A DNA stretch of 64,000 nt from Malurus cyaneus samueli (Eukaryota; Chordata; Aves; Passeriformes; Maluridae): assembly GCA_009741485.1 (NCBI GenBank), contig CM019217.1:39709330-39773329 (forward strand). Reading direction: 5' to 3'. A model generated the notes under the pieces. It was given only the letters and a program-made list of their open reading frames with translations, made no database searches and was not told where the DNA came from. A program made the position numbers and the translations under genes. This document shows positions 1 through 13,600 of the stretch, in pieces. The number at the start of each line of letters is the position of its first letter. Position 1 is the first letter of the stretch.

Positions 1-337
1 CACAATACATTTCAGAAGGAAAAAATAACTAGGACTAACTTTTGATTAAAATGTACATGTATAGCTTGTATTAGTGTTAAGATGAGGTGGTTATACATAT
101 TAAATGACAAATAAGAACTGTGACATTTTTGATTAAACTGTTTGATCTAGAAAAGTGAGGGGAAATATTTCCCCACATTTTCCAACTTCTCCTACTGTCT
201 TTTCGAAGAAAATATACTTCTCTTTTCTAGGAGCCAATCCTCTTGTGTAGCAGCTACTAAAAATTAGAGAAGTCAGTGACCAAGAAAATTAAGATTTCTT
301 AGCTTTACCACAGTTGTCTTAACTACTAATGTAGATT
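1..337. other. AT-rich intergenic DNA
   Basis: No open frame, RNA gene or repeat that I can recognise. It leads directly into the CR1 tail that starts near 338. Confidence 0.5.
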
Positions 338-479
338 TGTTGCCATCCCTGGAGGTAATTGAAAGTTGTGCAGGGCTGGTGCTTAGGGGCAATATAGTGG
401 TGGACTTGGCAGTGTGGTTTATGGTTGTACTTGATGATCTTCAAGGTCTGTTCCAACCTAAATGATCCTATGATTGTGT
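338..479 (+). repeat. CR1 LINE 3' fragment
   Basis: The segment has the usual order of a CR1 3' end: 'ccatccctggaggt', then 'ttgatgatcttcaaggt', then 'ttccaacct', closing on a degenerate 'atgatcctatgattgtg' tail. CR1 is the dominant LINE of bird genomes and copies are normally cut short at the 5' end, as here (about 140 bases). It is diverged and cannot code for the element's proteins. Confidence 0.8.
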
Positions 480-3400
480 ACAATTTCTTTCACAAAACAT
501 TTTGTTTGTTTTTTCCTCTGCACACCCCCCAAAAACCACTCAGTGGTAGGGCAGCATTTTAATTTTTATGGATTCTTCAGTGCCTGCTTGCTCTCATTGC
601 TAAAACACAAATTTTGTCATATTAAGCACAGTTTTATAGGAAATACTTAAAAATCTAAATGCCAAAATGATTTTGAAGGAATGACAGTTTTTCAGCTAGA
701 AAAATGTTCTTTCTGTATTTTTCCATCTACCTCTATTATGGAAAATGAGAATGTTAAACAGCCATAAGATAAAGGCCATATGGAATAGCTGCCTTGAGAA
801 TTATTCTTGAATAGTTTTGCCCTGATGAGGTATTTCTTTAATACATCAACAAAATGCAGTTTCTCTGAGGTATTAGCTTTTCACCAAATGCTGCAGTCTG
901 GGAAGTAATCTCTCTGTTTGGTTGCAGCTGAATGATTTGGGGAGTGGAAAGTTAGTAGGTAGGCTACAGAGTTCTCCAGAATTAATTTTTATAAATATGG
1001 TTGATAAGAAGACAACTTTTTTGAATTTCAGACACAGTCAGGGAAAAGCAAAAATTTAGATGATTAAACCTTGTTTTTCGTATTTACCAAACTCCACTCT
1101 GCGTACATTTCTCCAATATAAATTATAGCGAGACAAAGTAAAGCATAGATTTTTACAAGCAATTATTGTTTGAAAAATGGTTTGATGTGAAATATTCCCT
1201 GAAAAAAATTACTACCTGACCTTTTAACTGTCTTATATTCAAAACATAAATAGATTTTAATACTTTTAGTAAAACTGAGGCTTCATTTTAAAGGGCTTGT
1301 TTTACTGTGTCCCAAAAGAGGCTCTGGGTGACTGAGATAATTAATACAGGTTTGCTCAAAGTAACCTGGTGTACTACTGATGTTTTAATCTAATAATTCT
1401 TAATTTTATAGCACACACTAGAAGCACTGGTTGTTTTACTTAAAATTAATTACTTACAATTAATCTCTTTTTGATCTCTCATGCTTTTCTTCCTGCATAT
1501 TCACTCATTTCCTCTCACTGCTCTGTTGCCTTTTCCACCAATTTAATGCCAATCCTATCTCAGCCATGAACTCTGTTTCTTATTCTCCTAACAATTCCAC
1601 CTTCCTGTACGTAGCTGGTAAATTCCTTTATGATATCACAAGAAGTACTTAAGAACAGTTAGGATGGTTATGCACTTTCTTGGTTTAGAGGATTACTTTA
1701 TCAAACAAAGATGCCTGATTAGTCTGTCATAATAGAGCAATGAAAAGCTGATATAATATTTAATCCTTCTTTCCTATTTACTTTTATATCTAAAATTAAT
1801 ATTACTGTGCACAATGTATTTGAGACTTGCCTGCTACTTTGGGCACATCACAAGACATGCAGCTGTCTGGATCACATTTCTTTTTTTCAGCTATTATTTC
1901 TATGCTTGCTGTTCATTCTATACCTAATTCCTGATTTACTAGATTTATTATTAGCCATAATAGGTGATTTAAAATGATACTTGATTCATTTATTTTCTTA
2001 TGATGGTGATTGTATGGTACAGTCAGGAGATGTAGGAGACATAAAATTCTCTTGTTTGATCTTACTGTATCATAATTTTGTTTTCAGTATTAAACTATTT
2101 GCCCTTGCACCTTTGACACCCCATTGGACACCATAATCCTTACAAAAACTGATGTTAAGTTTCAATTTCAATTCAAATCATAAATCTCAATTAACTTCAG
2201 GGTCAAGGCTGTATTTACTAAAAACATAACCCAGTTCTTTTTTTCTTATTATTTTCTTTAGTAAATTGATCACTTTCTTTTAGTGTCTTTCACACAGTTG
2301 ACCATGTTCTACAGTAACTTTCACTTTTCATGTTCATCTTTCATGGCACACCCCTTTTTATTTGTTTTCATTTTCTTTTTTTCATTACAATATATTTCAC
2401 TAGCTGTTTGTTGAGATTTTCAATCTTCATTGACCAATTTTTGGTTTCTCAAAGCTGATCTTTGCAAATGTAGATGTTTAACTGATGATTTTTTTTTACT
2501 CTTTTCTATCATTGACAATCACATATATCTTTTCAATATAATGCAAAGTTCTCTTTGATCATCTACTTAATTAAAATCATGTATTTCCTCTGTCTCCACC
2601 TACAGGACTTAAAAAATGGCAAAACAGGATGTCAGTATAAGAGTCTGTAAAAAATACACCTTTGTATATGTTCAGGTGTAGTAGGAATGTAAAACAAGCA
2701 ACTAAAGGATGTGCATTTTCCAGGTGCATAGTAGATACAAAAAGATTAAAATAAGACAAAATCACTTTTTGTTCTTTATTGTAGTAACTGTTTGATTTTT
2801 TTCCCCCATGAATAATATATTGATGATACTTGACGCCATCATGGAAAAGAAAATTCAAATGCTTTAGATCTATAAAGCTTATTCTGTTCTGCATGTACTC
2901 TGAGAAGATTTAACACTGTGTACTGTTATTATTTTGCATGTTGACACTAGGAATGTTTTACCTCCCCTAGGTCCAAATAACTTACAAACAACGTAATGAA
3001 ATTAGTAAATCACTCACCCCTGAAATAAAGATAATAGAGGCACACCTGGGAATTTTTAGTATTAATGTCCGGGCTTGGATCAGGAGTGTGCTTTTGAAAC
3101 ACATCTCTTGCTCATTCTCCCCTGTTGAGCCTTGGCTCACATCTCACAGCAATCTTGGACCACACACAGTGAACCTTTTTGGGATAAAATTAAACTGGAA
3201 GTGGTGATCTGTGAGCCCATATAACATACTCCAGCTACAACTGGGCGTGCAGTTCATTGCATGATGTCCAATATAAAGCTCTGGTGTGCAGAGTACAGAC
3301 CTCAGCTCTTCAGCTCTATTGTTCTCTTCCTACTGGCCTACATTACCAACTAAAGTAGACAGAGCTACTGATCCTCTGGAAATCAGAAGTACAAGGCTTA

Positions 3401-4700
3401 TTTAAAAAAATTCTCAAAGGAAACATTTTATGGGAGTCTAAAGTACTCAGTGTTAACCTCATGACCATATTTTTTTTTCTTCCCGAACACTAAGCTGTTT
3501 TCTAAGGAGCACTATAGGGCTTTCAGAATAATTACTTTAATTCTGATCTTGTTGGAAAAAAATGGAACCATCCCTATTCAGTTGAACAAAAATACTGGTA
3601 AGTGAAGAATTTAGTTGCTATCTATAGTATTTTCAACGTTAGATTTAATAGGCACTAGTATTTAATTTTATGTTCTTATAGTAAAAATACTTTTTCTAAC
3701 TCTTCAGGTCAGAGAAAGTGCAAGAGGAGAAGGTAAGTGCAGGAAGGGAAACAAAATCTCTAAGTGTTATGTTTAAAACAATCCCTGCATACAAAAACCT
3801 CTGTAGCAACATATTAATTCTAAAAATTATCTATGAAACTTTTAATAACTAAATTAAATTAATTAATTAAATTAAATTGCTTGGTAGTCTAATTATAAAT
3901 GGATGCAGACTAGAACTACCTCCTCCGAAAGGTATTTGAAGCTTGAATACGAATGTCTTTAGTTTTGTATTAACTGAAGTGTGAGATAAGCATAAAAAAA
4001 CCAGTAAAAACATTATCAGGAACAGAAAGATTTTTTTTAAGAGATCTTTTTTAGATTACTAGCTTTATTCTTTTCCAAATGAAGGATTGGCAGCTAGAGG
4101 ATATTGCCTGAACTTGAAAGAGTACACAGATTCTTTCATGGCCTGAGTAAAATCTTGATTATCTTGCCATCTCATCCACCTGATTCATCTATGTGTGTAT
4201 CAGTGGAATGCATGCTGTGAGAAGAAAAATTCTCCACAGACTAGAACTGCAACTTGTTGCAGGGCATAGCTTGCTTTCTGGATTTACGAAATGTAGTATT
4301 TTGGGGAAATTCTATAGCATTATTGACTGACCTTCTGTAGGACTACTGAGGAATGTACTGCAAGATCAAAATAACTTAATTTTTATACTGATTGAAGCTT
4401 TTAATTCTTCAGAATAATTTGTCCTTTGATTGTGAATTGTGCTTTTCCTTCTGCCATGGGTTTCATAGGTTCACAAAAGTGTACAAAAAAACCCTTGTAA
4501 AGTTCCAGCGATTATTTATAACTTAAAAGCCTCAGTGATTATTTACAAGGTTTTCAATTGTACAAATGTACACATAGTGCTTTATTTATTATTTCTGTTG
4601 CTCCTCTGAGTGATCAGTGGTCTTCCTTACTGACCACCATACATCAGTGATCCTGCATTTTATTTTTACAACCTTCTAGATAATGAAAAGCAGTTTCATT
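480..4700. other. Gene-free AT-rich intergenic stretch
   Basis: I see no gene in this stretch. Open frames are short and have no splice context, including a 105-codon minus-strand frame at 2577-2894. The only notable low-complexity sequence is an AATT/AAATT run at about 3843-3880. Confidence 0.5.
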
Positions 4701-4734
4701 ATTTTAAACTTCCAGGATGTATTTTAAACACGGC

Positions 4735-5300
4735 AGAGTGCAGGATGAAACACAGCAGAGAGCAGACTTCCCACTGTCATTATGGGGCAGAGGTGAGGTG
4801 GACAGCCTGCCCATGGAGCTGCCCAGGTGGGGAGTAGCTGTCAGACAAGATGGGAATCTTCATGGGGATCTTTGTGGAGAGGAGAGGCTGAGTGGCAAAG
4901 CTGGTGGGTCAGTGAGAGACAGGCAGGCATGAGCCCTGTGACTTCTGATGGCACAGAGCAGCTGCTTGCCTGCCCACAGGCCCGTGGCTGCAGGGTGGGC
5001 TGGGTGAAAGCCAAGCTCCAGGGGTGCAGACTTGGCAGCCCAGCACAAGGAACCCTCACTCATGGTTGTGGGGCTCGGACTTGGACCTGCAGAGGACTTA
5101 TGGTCCTCTGCAGACCTGAACATGTCATCCTCACATCCTCTGGCCAGGGGCTCACATCCAGGGCGCTGAAGGCAGACTGCAGAGGTTTGTGGGGTCCTCA
5201 GACTGTTCATTCTTCTCTGTGTCTGTGTGGGCACCAGTGACAGTGCCTGGGGAGAGCTTGAGCTTACCGAGAGCGACAGCAAAGGTGAGGTTGAGGGGAA
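4735..5300. other. GC-rich segment of unknown origin next to a CR1 copy
   Basis: This block is clearly richer in G and C than the DNA on either side and is open in several frames on both strands (up to 163 codons on the minus strand). That is what low stop-codon density gives in GC-rich DNA. It contains a perfect 11-base hairpin at 5087-5113. It does not match the part of CR1 that normally lies upstream of the adjoining CR1 tail. It could be an old unclassified repeat or an unrecognised exon or regulatory block. Confidence 0.35.
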
Positions 5301-5307
5301 TCTGTTT

Positions 5308-5710
5308 TGTTCAGCCTGGAGAAGAGAAGGCTTTTGGGAGAGGAGTAACACCTAATAGCAATTGCCTGGTATCCACAAGGAGGTCATCAAGATGGAGTCA
5401 GGCCCTTCAAAGCAGGGCAAGATGGGAGCATGTGAGACCAGATTGTAAGTTGAAATGCAAGACTCAGGTGGAATAGACAGAAAACCTTTGCCCTCATGGT
5501 GAAAAGTCAAGCACTGGAATAGGTTGCTCACAGAGGTTGTGCAGTCTCTGCCCCTAGAAATTTTCAAGATCTGAATGCATAAAGAAAGCTCTGAGCAAAA
5601 TTATCTGACCTTGCAGTTCACCCTTTCCGAGCAGGAGGTTGCACTATAAAGGTTCCGAGGTCCCTTCCAGCCTGCAAGCCCAAGATTGAATCATGATCCT
5701 ATGTACTATG
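5308..5710 (+). repeat. CR1 LINE 3' portion, diverged
   Basis: It begins with the conserved 'ttcagcctggagaagagaag' segment. It continues through 'actggaataggttgctcacagaggt' in a form typical of CR1, then 'ggtcccttccagcctgcaa', and ends in a decayed 'atgatcctatgtactatg' tail. About 400 bases remain. The many substitutions indicate an old copy. Confidence 0.85.
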
Positions 5711-8700
5711 TAGGAGTAAAACCTAAAATAAAATCTCTGAAATGCAACAGGATAGAGATGATGTGGCCTGCCAAGTGCTGTTAGCTTAATCTGTCATGTG
5801 TTGTCATATCACAATGAACCATAACATAACATGACTAAAGCAATCCAAAGGTGCCCACAATTCACCTCACAAGGTGATAGATTTGCTGAGAAGTATGAAC
5901 CGTGACTGGTTTTCTGCAAGGTAAAAAGCTTTTTTAAAACAACTTCTATTCTAAGTACTTTAAAAAGAGATTTACTGTAGCAAAGAGAAACCCCTGCAAG
6001 CCTTTGTATTTGCTGTAGGATTTAAGTTGCAGCCCTCCCCACTGTAACATATTTTCAGTGCTGGTGTAGCTACCATGGATCTTTTGTCACCAAAATTTCT
6101 GCTCAGCTATTAAGGAAGTTTTCAGCTGAATGTTTTGTTCTGGCAGGAAAGAAAGAGACACTTCTCACAAAGTAGAAGATTTCTCTTAATTCTGTGAGCA
6201 AAGCATTACACAGGTTAAAATCTGGGCTCCTGTTAAGGAAAAAGCCCCCATCCAGTTTCATTGGTTTCACAGCAATAGTTTGTATTTAATCTTCCCATTG
6301 ATTCAGCATTGTTCTGTCACCAGAGTAGCAAAGAGCAGATCCAGTACACTACCAGAAAGTTACCATAAATGTATAACATTGACAAGTTATTTTTTTCTTG
6401 CACAAAATAAATAAAATTGTCAAGAGGACGAGTTCAGGTTCCATATTAATCTTTAAATTTGCTTTGTTTGGGGAACTGAAATCCTGAGCAACCTACTAGA
6501 GTCTGTGTCATTGTCTGGATCTGTGAGGGGCAGTTTAGGACCAAGTAATTGAATTCTGATATATGGATGATTTCAGTTTACCTGTAGATAAACCAGAGTG
6601 CACACACCTTCCTGCATTATCAACTCAACAGCTGCACACCAGCTGGTCAGTTACACTGGGTACTCACAGCATGCCCATCTCTTCTTTTCATTAAATGAAC
6701 TGGAGAGACTTTGGCATTTAAAAGGTGTAAAGATATAATATATGTAAAATATATACAATTAATGTAAAAAGTTATACATTCATTTTCTTGTATGTATGGG
6801 CAGAAAAAGTGCATAAGAGTCCTGGAAGCCTTCAAAGTTTCTTGTGTTCTGAATTTTATTCATTATTTTCTGATTACAACATACATATTTTACTCAAAAC
6901 AGGAATTTGTAGTAATTTAACGTGCTATGATTTCTAGGTTTATGGGGAGCACCTTGCTCAAAAATTCAGACAGAGCTTACCAAGAACAAAGGATAGCATC
7001 CCATACCCTGTGTAGGTATGATGAGTGTGTGGGATATGCATGTTTTTGTTACTTATTAGAATTCCAGCAGTCTCACAAAATTCTTTGACAATCTCACAGC
7101 ACCCACTCAACCTTTCACAAAACCGCATAGATACAAAACACGATCAGTCAGTAGCTGCTTAGTGTAATCACCAGAAATGTGAATGCTTTTTTCTTCCTTA
7201 GATGACTATAACATGCTAGGAAGACCAGCTATTTCCATGACTAAACTGAGTGGATCCTTAATTAAGGGTGACTGTACACTCCACTTCCATGTTTTTCCTT
7301 CAGTTGGACATACATTCATTTTCCACATAGTATTTAAGAAACATGTACTTACTGATTTAGCAGACTTTAATTTTATACACATACACTTGACACAATTGCA
7401 TAATAGTATTGAGAGAAACAGATTATGTGGGCATTTATTTGGCATTTTACACACATTTTAAGTAGTAAGTTACAGAATTGCTTAAACCTTTTGTTGTTAA
7501 TCTCCACAGGCTTCAAGTGCTGGTTTACAAGTGTTTTCCTAATACTAGATTATTTTCTTCTACAAGTATTTTCTAGGACATGCACTAGAAAATGTCATAG
7601 ATAGAGCAGCTGATGGCATATGCATATACACATTACTATAGGATATACAAGTTACTGATGCATAGTTGGGATTGCTTTGCCAGTATTTCACACAGCAATC
7701 AGAAGTTGTACTGGCAAAGGATTTGGCATCCGGTACGTAAATGCTGATGCTCCTTGGATTCCTGTCTAGCACTTGGAGTTTATGATGTTTTTACTGTGTG
7801 TTATGGGGTGGCAGCAGTCAGGGAAACAGGACAACCCAGGAATTCGTCACCACAGTATTTTAAAAAAAAATCACATTTATTTGTTTGTTAATTCTCTCAA
7901 AGTGAATCCCAAGAAAACACCTAAACCCTCGCCACTGACTGTTTATGTTTTGTTTAAAATTATATCAGAAATACAGGACCTTGTTGGGGCTTCCACATGT
8001 TTTATTTTGTGAGCAGCTCCACTTCTGGTAAAATGGTCTTTCTTAATGAACAATCCTATGCTCCTGAACAGTTGGAAAATCAGAATGGGATGTAGTTTGT
8101 GGCTTAAGAATCAGTGTGGCTAAGAGAATGTGCCACGTTGTGGGAATTTCTGCTGAAGTCCCTCGTCCATTTAGAGCAAAGCTCTGTCCTGTGACAGCTG
8201 GTGAGTGCGTCATGACTATGCTCGGAAACCTCAAAACCATATTAGCTCTCAGGGCCCAACCTGGTCAGACAGTCCAAGGCAAAAAAATTTGTCCTACAGT
8301 TGTGCCCTTCACTGTGATCCACAGAAATATGAATCTGAAAAATATGCAAGGCTGCAGGGATATAAAGCAGGAAAACACCCCCCAGTGTGCATAACCAATT
8401 TTTACTCTCATCCCTCGTCTTTCTTTTGGTATTGACCAGAACAGAATGCTTTTGAATGACTTTGTCAATCCTGACAAATACTGAAGTTGGTTTGTCAATA
8501 TTAACATTTACTGGGAAAGTGTTTGATGCTTGCAGCATCATGAAAACTAGATTTTTTTGAGAATATATAATTGGAAAAGATTTTTCCAAAGCAGCATATT
8601 CACATTTGTGAGCATAGAGTGCTCCGAGTAAAGCCAGTTTAGAACAGCACTTAAGAAGCACTCTCAGAGAACACTGAAAACAGTGGAGATTCTGTTGTTA

Positions 8701-10160
8701 TGATGCTGGAAAGGGAAATATAAGTCTCCCAAATCCCTATCTTTTTCCTCCCAAAACTTTCTAAATCCATGCAAAGCTTCATACAGAGCTATGTGATTAT
8801 TAATAACTTGAAGAAAACTGAAGACCATTGTTTAAGTTTGTATTTGGAAAGTGTTAGGGGAAGAGAATTTTGTGGCTTCTTGAGAGAGTCTAAGGTTCAT
8901 TCAGTAAATGCTGTATTTATTATGAAAGAGAGCATGAGATTCTAATCACTGTAATTCCTGAGCAATGTAGTTGAAAATTGTGAAGAGAAGGACAAGTATA
9001 CTGTGGGAAATTTTTAGGAGGTCATTGTTTGAAATAGTTTCTCTAACATTAAAAACATGGTATTTCTCAACTATTCCATTCCTAATGTCCAGAGTTCATG
9101 GATGCATAGTAATAACTTTGAGTTAATTAAATCTTTTTATTTCTTGTTTATTTATGATCCTTTTAGATTCCTTATGAGTTGTAAGATTTGCTTTATTGAA
9201 AAGTTACATCACTTCTTGATGACTCCATGTGGTAAAAAGAAACAAGGCTGAAATCTCAGTTTAACTGCAAAAGGTCCAAAGTCTTTGGAAAAGATACTGC
9301 TGGAACCTGTCAGAAAGACATTTTTGCATTTTTTTCCTGTTACAAAATACAAACAGAAAAGATACGTGGTTGTTTAACTGGAGGATTCCTCAGGATCTCA
9401 GCAGAACAAAACCTCAAAAGGGACAAATAACTGCTGGGATGCCTCAGAGGGATTATTAGTTAACGTATTTTGAATAAACAGCTTAAGGATAGTTTTCCCA
9501 TTTTTCAGATAAGTGTGATTGTCTTATTTTCTAGTTGGCTTTTTTACTAATTAAGAAGTTTTGGAAGAACACTCTTATTTTGATGTGGAATAAATTGTAA
9601 ATCAAATCAGCTGAACTTAAGAAAATGGTGCAGTACTTCCCCTGTAACCCCTCACTGAAAAGTACCCAGTGGCTGAGCTACCCCACTGCATCCTGTCTGC
9701 CTTTCAGTGCAGACCTTGACTCAGATATTTCCAGCACTCTCCTTTTTCCCTTCAGCCCAAATGGAAGATGCTGGGAGTCCCCTCCCTCCGTGTTCCCTGT
9801 ATTGTTACTGGGGAGCGTGGGGCTGATAAAACTCATTCTCTGGCTAGTGGCAATCAGCCCAGGCAGTGGCTGCAATCTCAGGGCTCATGCAGTGACTACC
9901 CAGGAGGCTCTGGCATGCCTCGGAGCAAAATGCCCAAATTGTGGTCTCTTGTAGTTGAAGCACTGAGCATATTCACTTCAGCAATCAAACTTCAGGAAAT
10001 TTCTGGGAAATCAGAGATGGTGGGATCTCTAGACCTGATGAAATTTGAGTGTGACCGATTAGTGGATTTAACAGGTTTGTGGATTTCTATTAAAAAAAAA
10101 CAAACAAACAAACATTTCTGGCATGTTTCTAAGCAAAATGTCTGGGACCAAGTAAGAGGT
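5711..10160. other. Intergenic stretch without recognisable genes
   Basis: No convincing exon or RNA gene. Two places have longer than usual open frames: 8242-8661 on the minus strand (139 codons) and 9625-9954 on the plus strand (109 codons, overlapped by a 134-codon frame at 9768-10172). Neither shows a recognisable domain or a clear pair of splice sites, so I treat them as chance. Confidence 0.45.
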
Positions 10161-10164
10161 CTTT

Positions 10165-10600
10165 GCCAATGAAGATGATTAGGGAGCTGGAGGATCTCTC
10201 TTATGAGGAAAGGCTGAGAGATTTGGACCTGTGCTGTCTCAAAGAGATAACTGAGGGGACCTCACTGATGTCTGTCAGTATCTGAAGGGAGGTGCCAAGA
10301 GTATGGATCAGGCTCTGCTCAGTGGTGCTGAGCAATGGGACAAGAGGCATTGGGCAGAAACTGATGGATGGGGAAATTCCACCTGAATATGAGGATGTAC
10401 GGCTGACCACACACTGGAACAGGTTGCCCAGAGAGTGGAGTCTCCCTCACTGGAGATACTCAAGAGCTATCTGGACACAATCCTGTGCTATGTGCTCTGG
10501 GATGACCCTGCTTGAGCTGGGAGGTTGGACCAGATGTGGCCCACTGTGGTCTCTTCCTACCTTACCCATTCTATGATTCTTTGATTCTGTGATTTTGCCT
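10165..10600 (+). repeat. CR1 LINE 3' portion
   Basis: A long and clear CR1 match in the forward direction: 'tatgaggaaaggctgagaga', then 'gctcagtggtgctgagcaatgg', 'ggaacaggttgcccagag', 'ggttggaccagatg', and the terminal repeat 'ttctatgattctttgattct'. The last motif fixes the 3' end near 10590. It is truncated at its 5' end. Open frames within or across it, such as 10292-10576, are by-products of the repeat. Confidence 0.93.
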
Positions 10601-13600
10601 ACTGTCTTTGATAACAATAAATGTGAAAGGTTCACAGCTGAAGAGCTGATGAAAGAGCAGGCATGGTTCTTCACACACGTGCACACTAACATTCTGTTCA
10701 TGGGGAAAGCTTGCTGTGTTGGGAGGAGGAAAGCGGAAATGGTGGGAGGTGTTTTCCAATGTGTTGGTTTGTAGCATCTGAAAGCAACAGTTTATTGTGA
10801 TGGGCAATTCAATGGACCTTCTCTGGAGCAGTAGCCATGGCAACCTCATTGCACTGGACCGGTAGCTCCAAAAACGGTGAGAGCTGAATGAATTTACACA
10901 GGACATGTGTTTCAAAATCAGGTTTCTAATATTAGTATCTAAACACAGTCAATCTTATAAAAGTAAGGACATTATATATTTTTAATCTGATAAATCTAGC
11001 TCTAACACTATTTTCCCAGCAATGTATATTCTGGTATTTAAGTCAGTTCAGTTATTAACTGAATCTGCATTCTATCTGTCAAGAAATTGAAAAAGGAATC
11101 CAGCATGTAATTTTGCCAACCCTCTTCTCTGTGTGTGACTCCTTGTCACACTGTCTCAGGGTGTCCCTTACTGGCAGTCACCATTCAGGATTGTCCATGA
11201 CACCTGTAATGTGAACTTTCTGTAATGTGAAGCCCTTACTCATCCTTATGATCCCCTGCCACATGAAAAGAAAATTACATTAGTGATGATGCATGCAACC
11301 AACCTGCATAAAATCTGCCATATTCCTGATTACTAGAGCTGTCATTAAAAAAGGAGTCCTGAATTGAATGAACAGAAAGCAGTTTTATTTTTCCTGGTGT
11401 TGTAAATGTTGTGTGAAAAAGGGACCAGAAATTTTCTGAATGTATTAATTCTGATAATCCATTTCTTTTATGTTATCTTTCTAGTGTTTTCTGGTTTGTG
11501 CAGGAGGTAATCAGCAAAAACATTTCTGTATTTTGTTTAACACAGACAATTACCATTGAAAGAAAAAAAAAAATGGTAGTCTGTTGAAAATGTCCCCCTT
11601 TCACTCCAAAAACAGTAAGTTAAATTCTTGAGGTAGCATTTTATTTTTTGTGAGACATTTTTCATACCTCTTATTCTCTTAGGGTCAAAGAATTTTCAAC
11701 ACACAATCATCTTTATAATCCAAAAGTAATTTACATTTAAGAAGAATATTTAATCACTTTGTTTCTTAAAAAAAAATGAAACCCCAAACCAAATACAGTG
11801 ATTTATGCCTAATCTGTCTCAAAACTTTGCTCATAGTTGTTCCCTGTTATAAGATAGAGAACAGGGAATCACCATTTGAAATTCTTAGTTTCTGGGGTTT
11901 TTTTCTCATTTTCCAAATACTCTTTAATACTGTAATCAAGAAATGGAAAACAGTTGAAAATATTTAATTGTGGAAACCCCTTTAGTTTCAGCTGAGAAAA
12001 TTGAATCTTCAGAATTCTCTATCTTGAATCTGAAGTATATATACAACAAAGTTTTTAGCTTCAGATCTCTTTTTTATCCTTATGCAATATCCATTTATAT
12101 TTTTATTTTATTTCCATAGAAATTTAATGGTTTTGCCTTCAGAGAGGTGCATTCTCCACTCACTCATTCAAGTGATAGCTCATGGAGTGGCTGATTTGGA
12201 AATGCAAAATCTCCATTGTCAGCGGAAATAAAAGATCACCTTTCATTTTGTGGGCTAAAGATGTCTGTGGTGGATATAAGGCTGTGTTTCCTTGTTTGTT
12301 AGAGCTTACGTAATGTGAAATCATTGCCTTGACTGTTCCTTACATGTTCTGTGTGACAGTGATGTTGATGATAAAACCTTCCAGGATACATAGGAGAGGC
12401 AAATAGGCAGAGAGGCATGCAGAAAGCTTCTGCTGATTGTGCTTCTTCACCAGTCAGCATCTGTTAAAAATAATCCAGGCCAAAAAAAAGCAAACTTGAA
12501 ACTGGATTCTAAGTCATAAACTAACTAATCTGTTTGTGTGCACTCATGTGCATACCAAGTAGGGATTCTTCAGGATTCTCCTTGAACTTACCACAGAATC
12601 TGCAGAAATAACTTAAGGCTTTTATCTGAAAAACACCAGGTATTGGTATGCAGCAGAAGCTGACAACTAATTCTTTAAGCTGATATTTGTCTTGTAATAG
12701 CACAGAAGAGTCCCTCGTAGGAGTTACTGACAGATAATACAATGGAATTCCTATTCCAAGTATTTTATGGACTAAGTACCAGATTGTGGGACATCTCCAT
12801 ACCACCTGAATTAGAAATTCAGCATAGAAAGCTTTGTGCTATTAAAAAAGCATATTCATGCAGGCTCCATGGCTTTGTTAAAAGCCATATTCATCCTCCA
12901 AATGTGACACCTGGATATCAGGGCCTGACACAAGGAACATCCTGCAGAAAAAGCAACATGGCATACAGGCATGGAGGTAGCCCTTTGATCATTTGCTTCA
13001 AATCTGGAACTGTAATAGCTCCTGTGACCACAGTAGCTACAATTATACTGCCTTTATTTTGAATCTGTGTTGCAGGAAGCTGCAATATACTTTAGCGTGT
13101 ATTGTGGTAATGCAAGTCACATTTTCTTAGCATCAAAATTATTTATGGATTCCTTTTTGACCTAACCTGGTTTTGGTGTTTATTGCATGTGAATGAACCA
13201 TTTTGATTTGATATAAAGTGTGGCAACACGTTGGAGAGGCTATGTTGAATAAACTATTTTACACAGAGTTAAACCCCAGCAGGTTTCAAGTTTTTGTCAC
13301 TTTGGTTTTGATAGAAAATAATTATGCATGTCTTCCTTGATTTTTCTGTCACAATGAAGAACTTAGATCTTGAATTTGCTAGCTGGACTCTTTAGTCAGA
13401 CTGTGTCAAGGATTTTATGTACCACTGTGATTGAAAACTCTTTCTTTTCTGCCTTAGGGCTTCTATGCATAATTTTGACAACTTGCTCTTTATCAAAGAA
13501 ATTGTGTCAATCTTTAAAACTGCTGCTTTCCTTATTTATTTGCAAGGTTTTTGAATATCCAGCTCCAAGAGGAAAGGAAAAGCCTCATGAAGGAAAAATG

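Noticed and set aside
4860..5351. 163-codon minus-strand frame
   Set aside because: GC-rich block with frames open on both strands. It runs into the CR1 tail and shows no domain or splice context.
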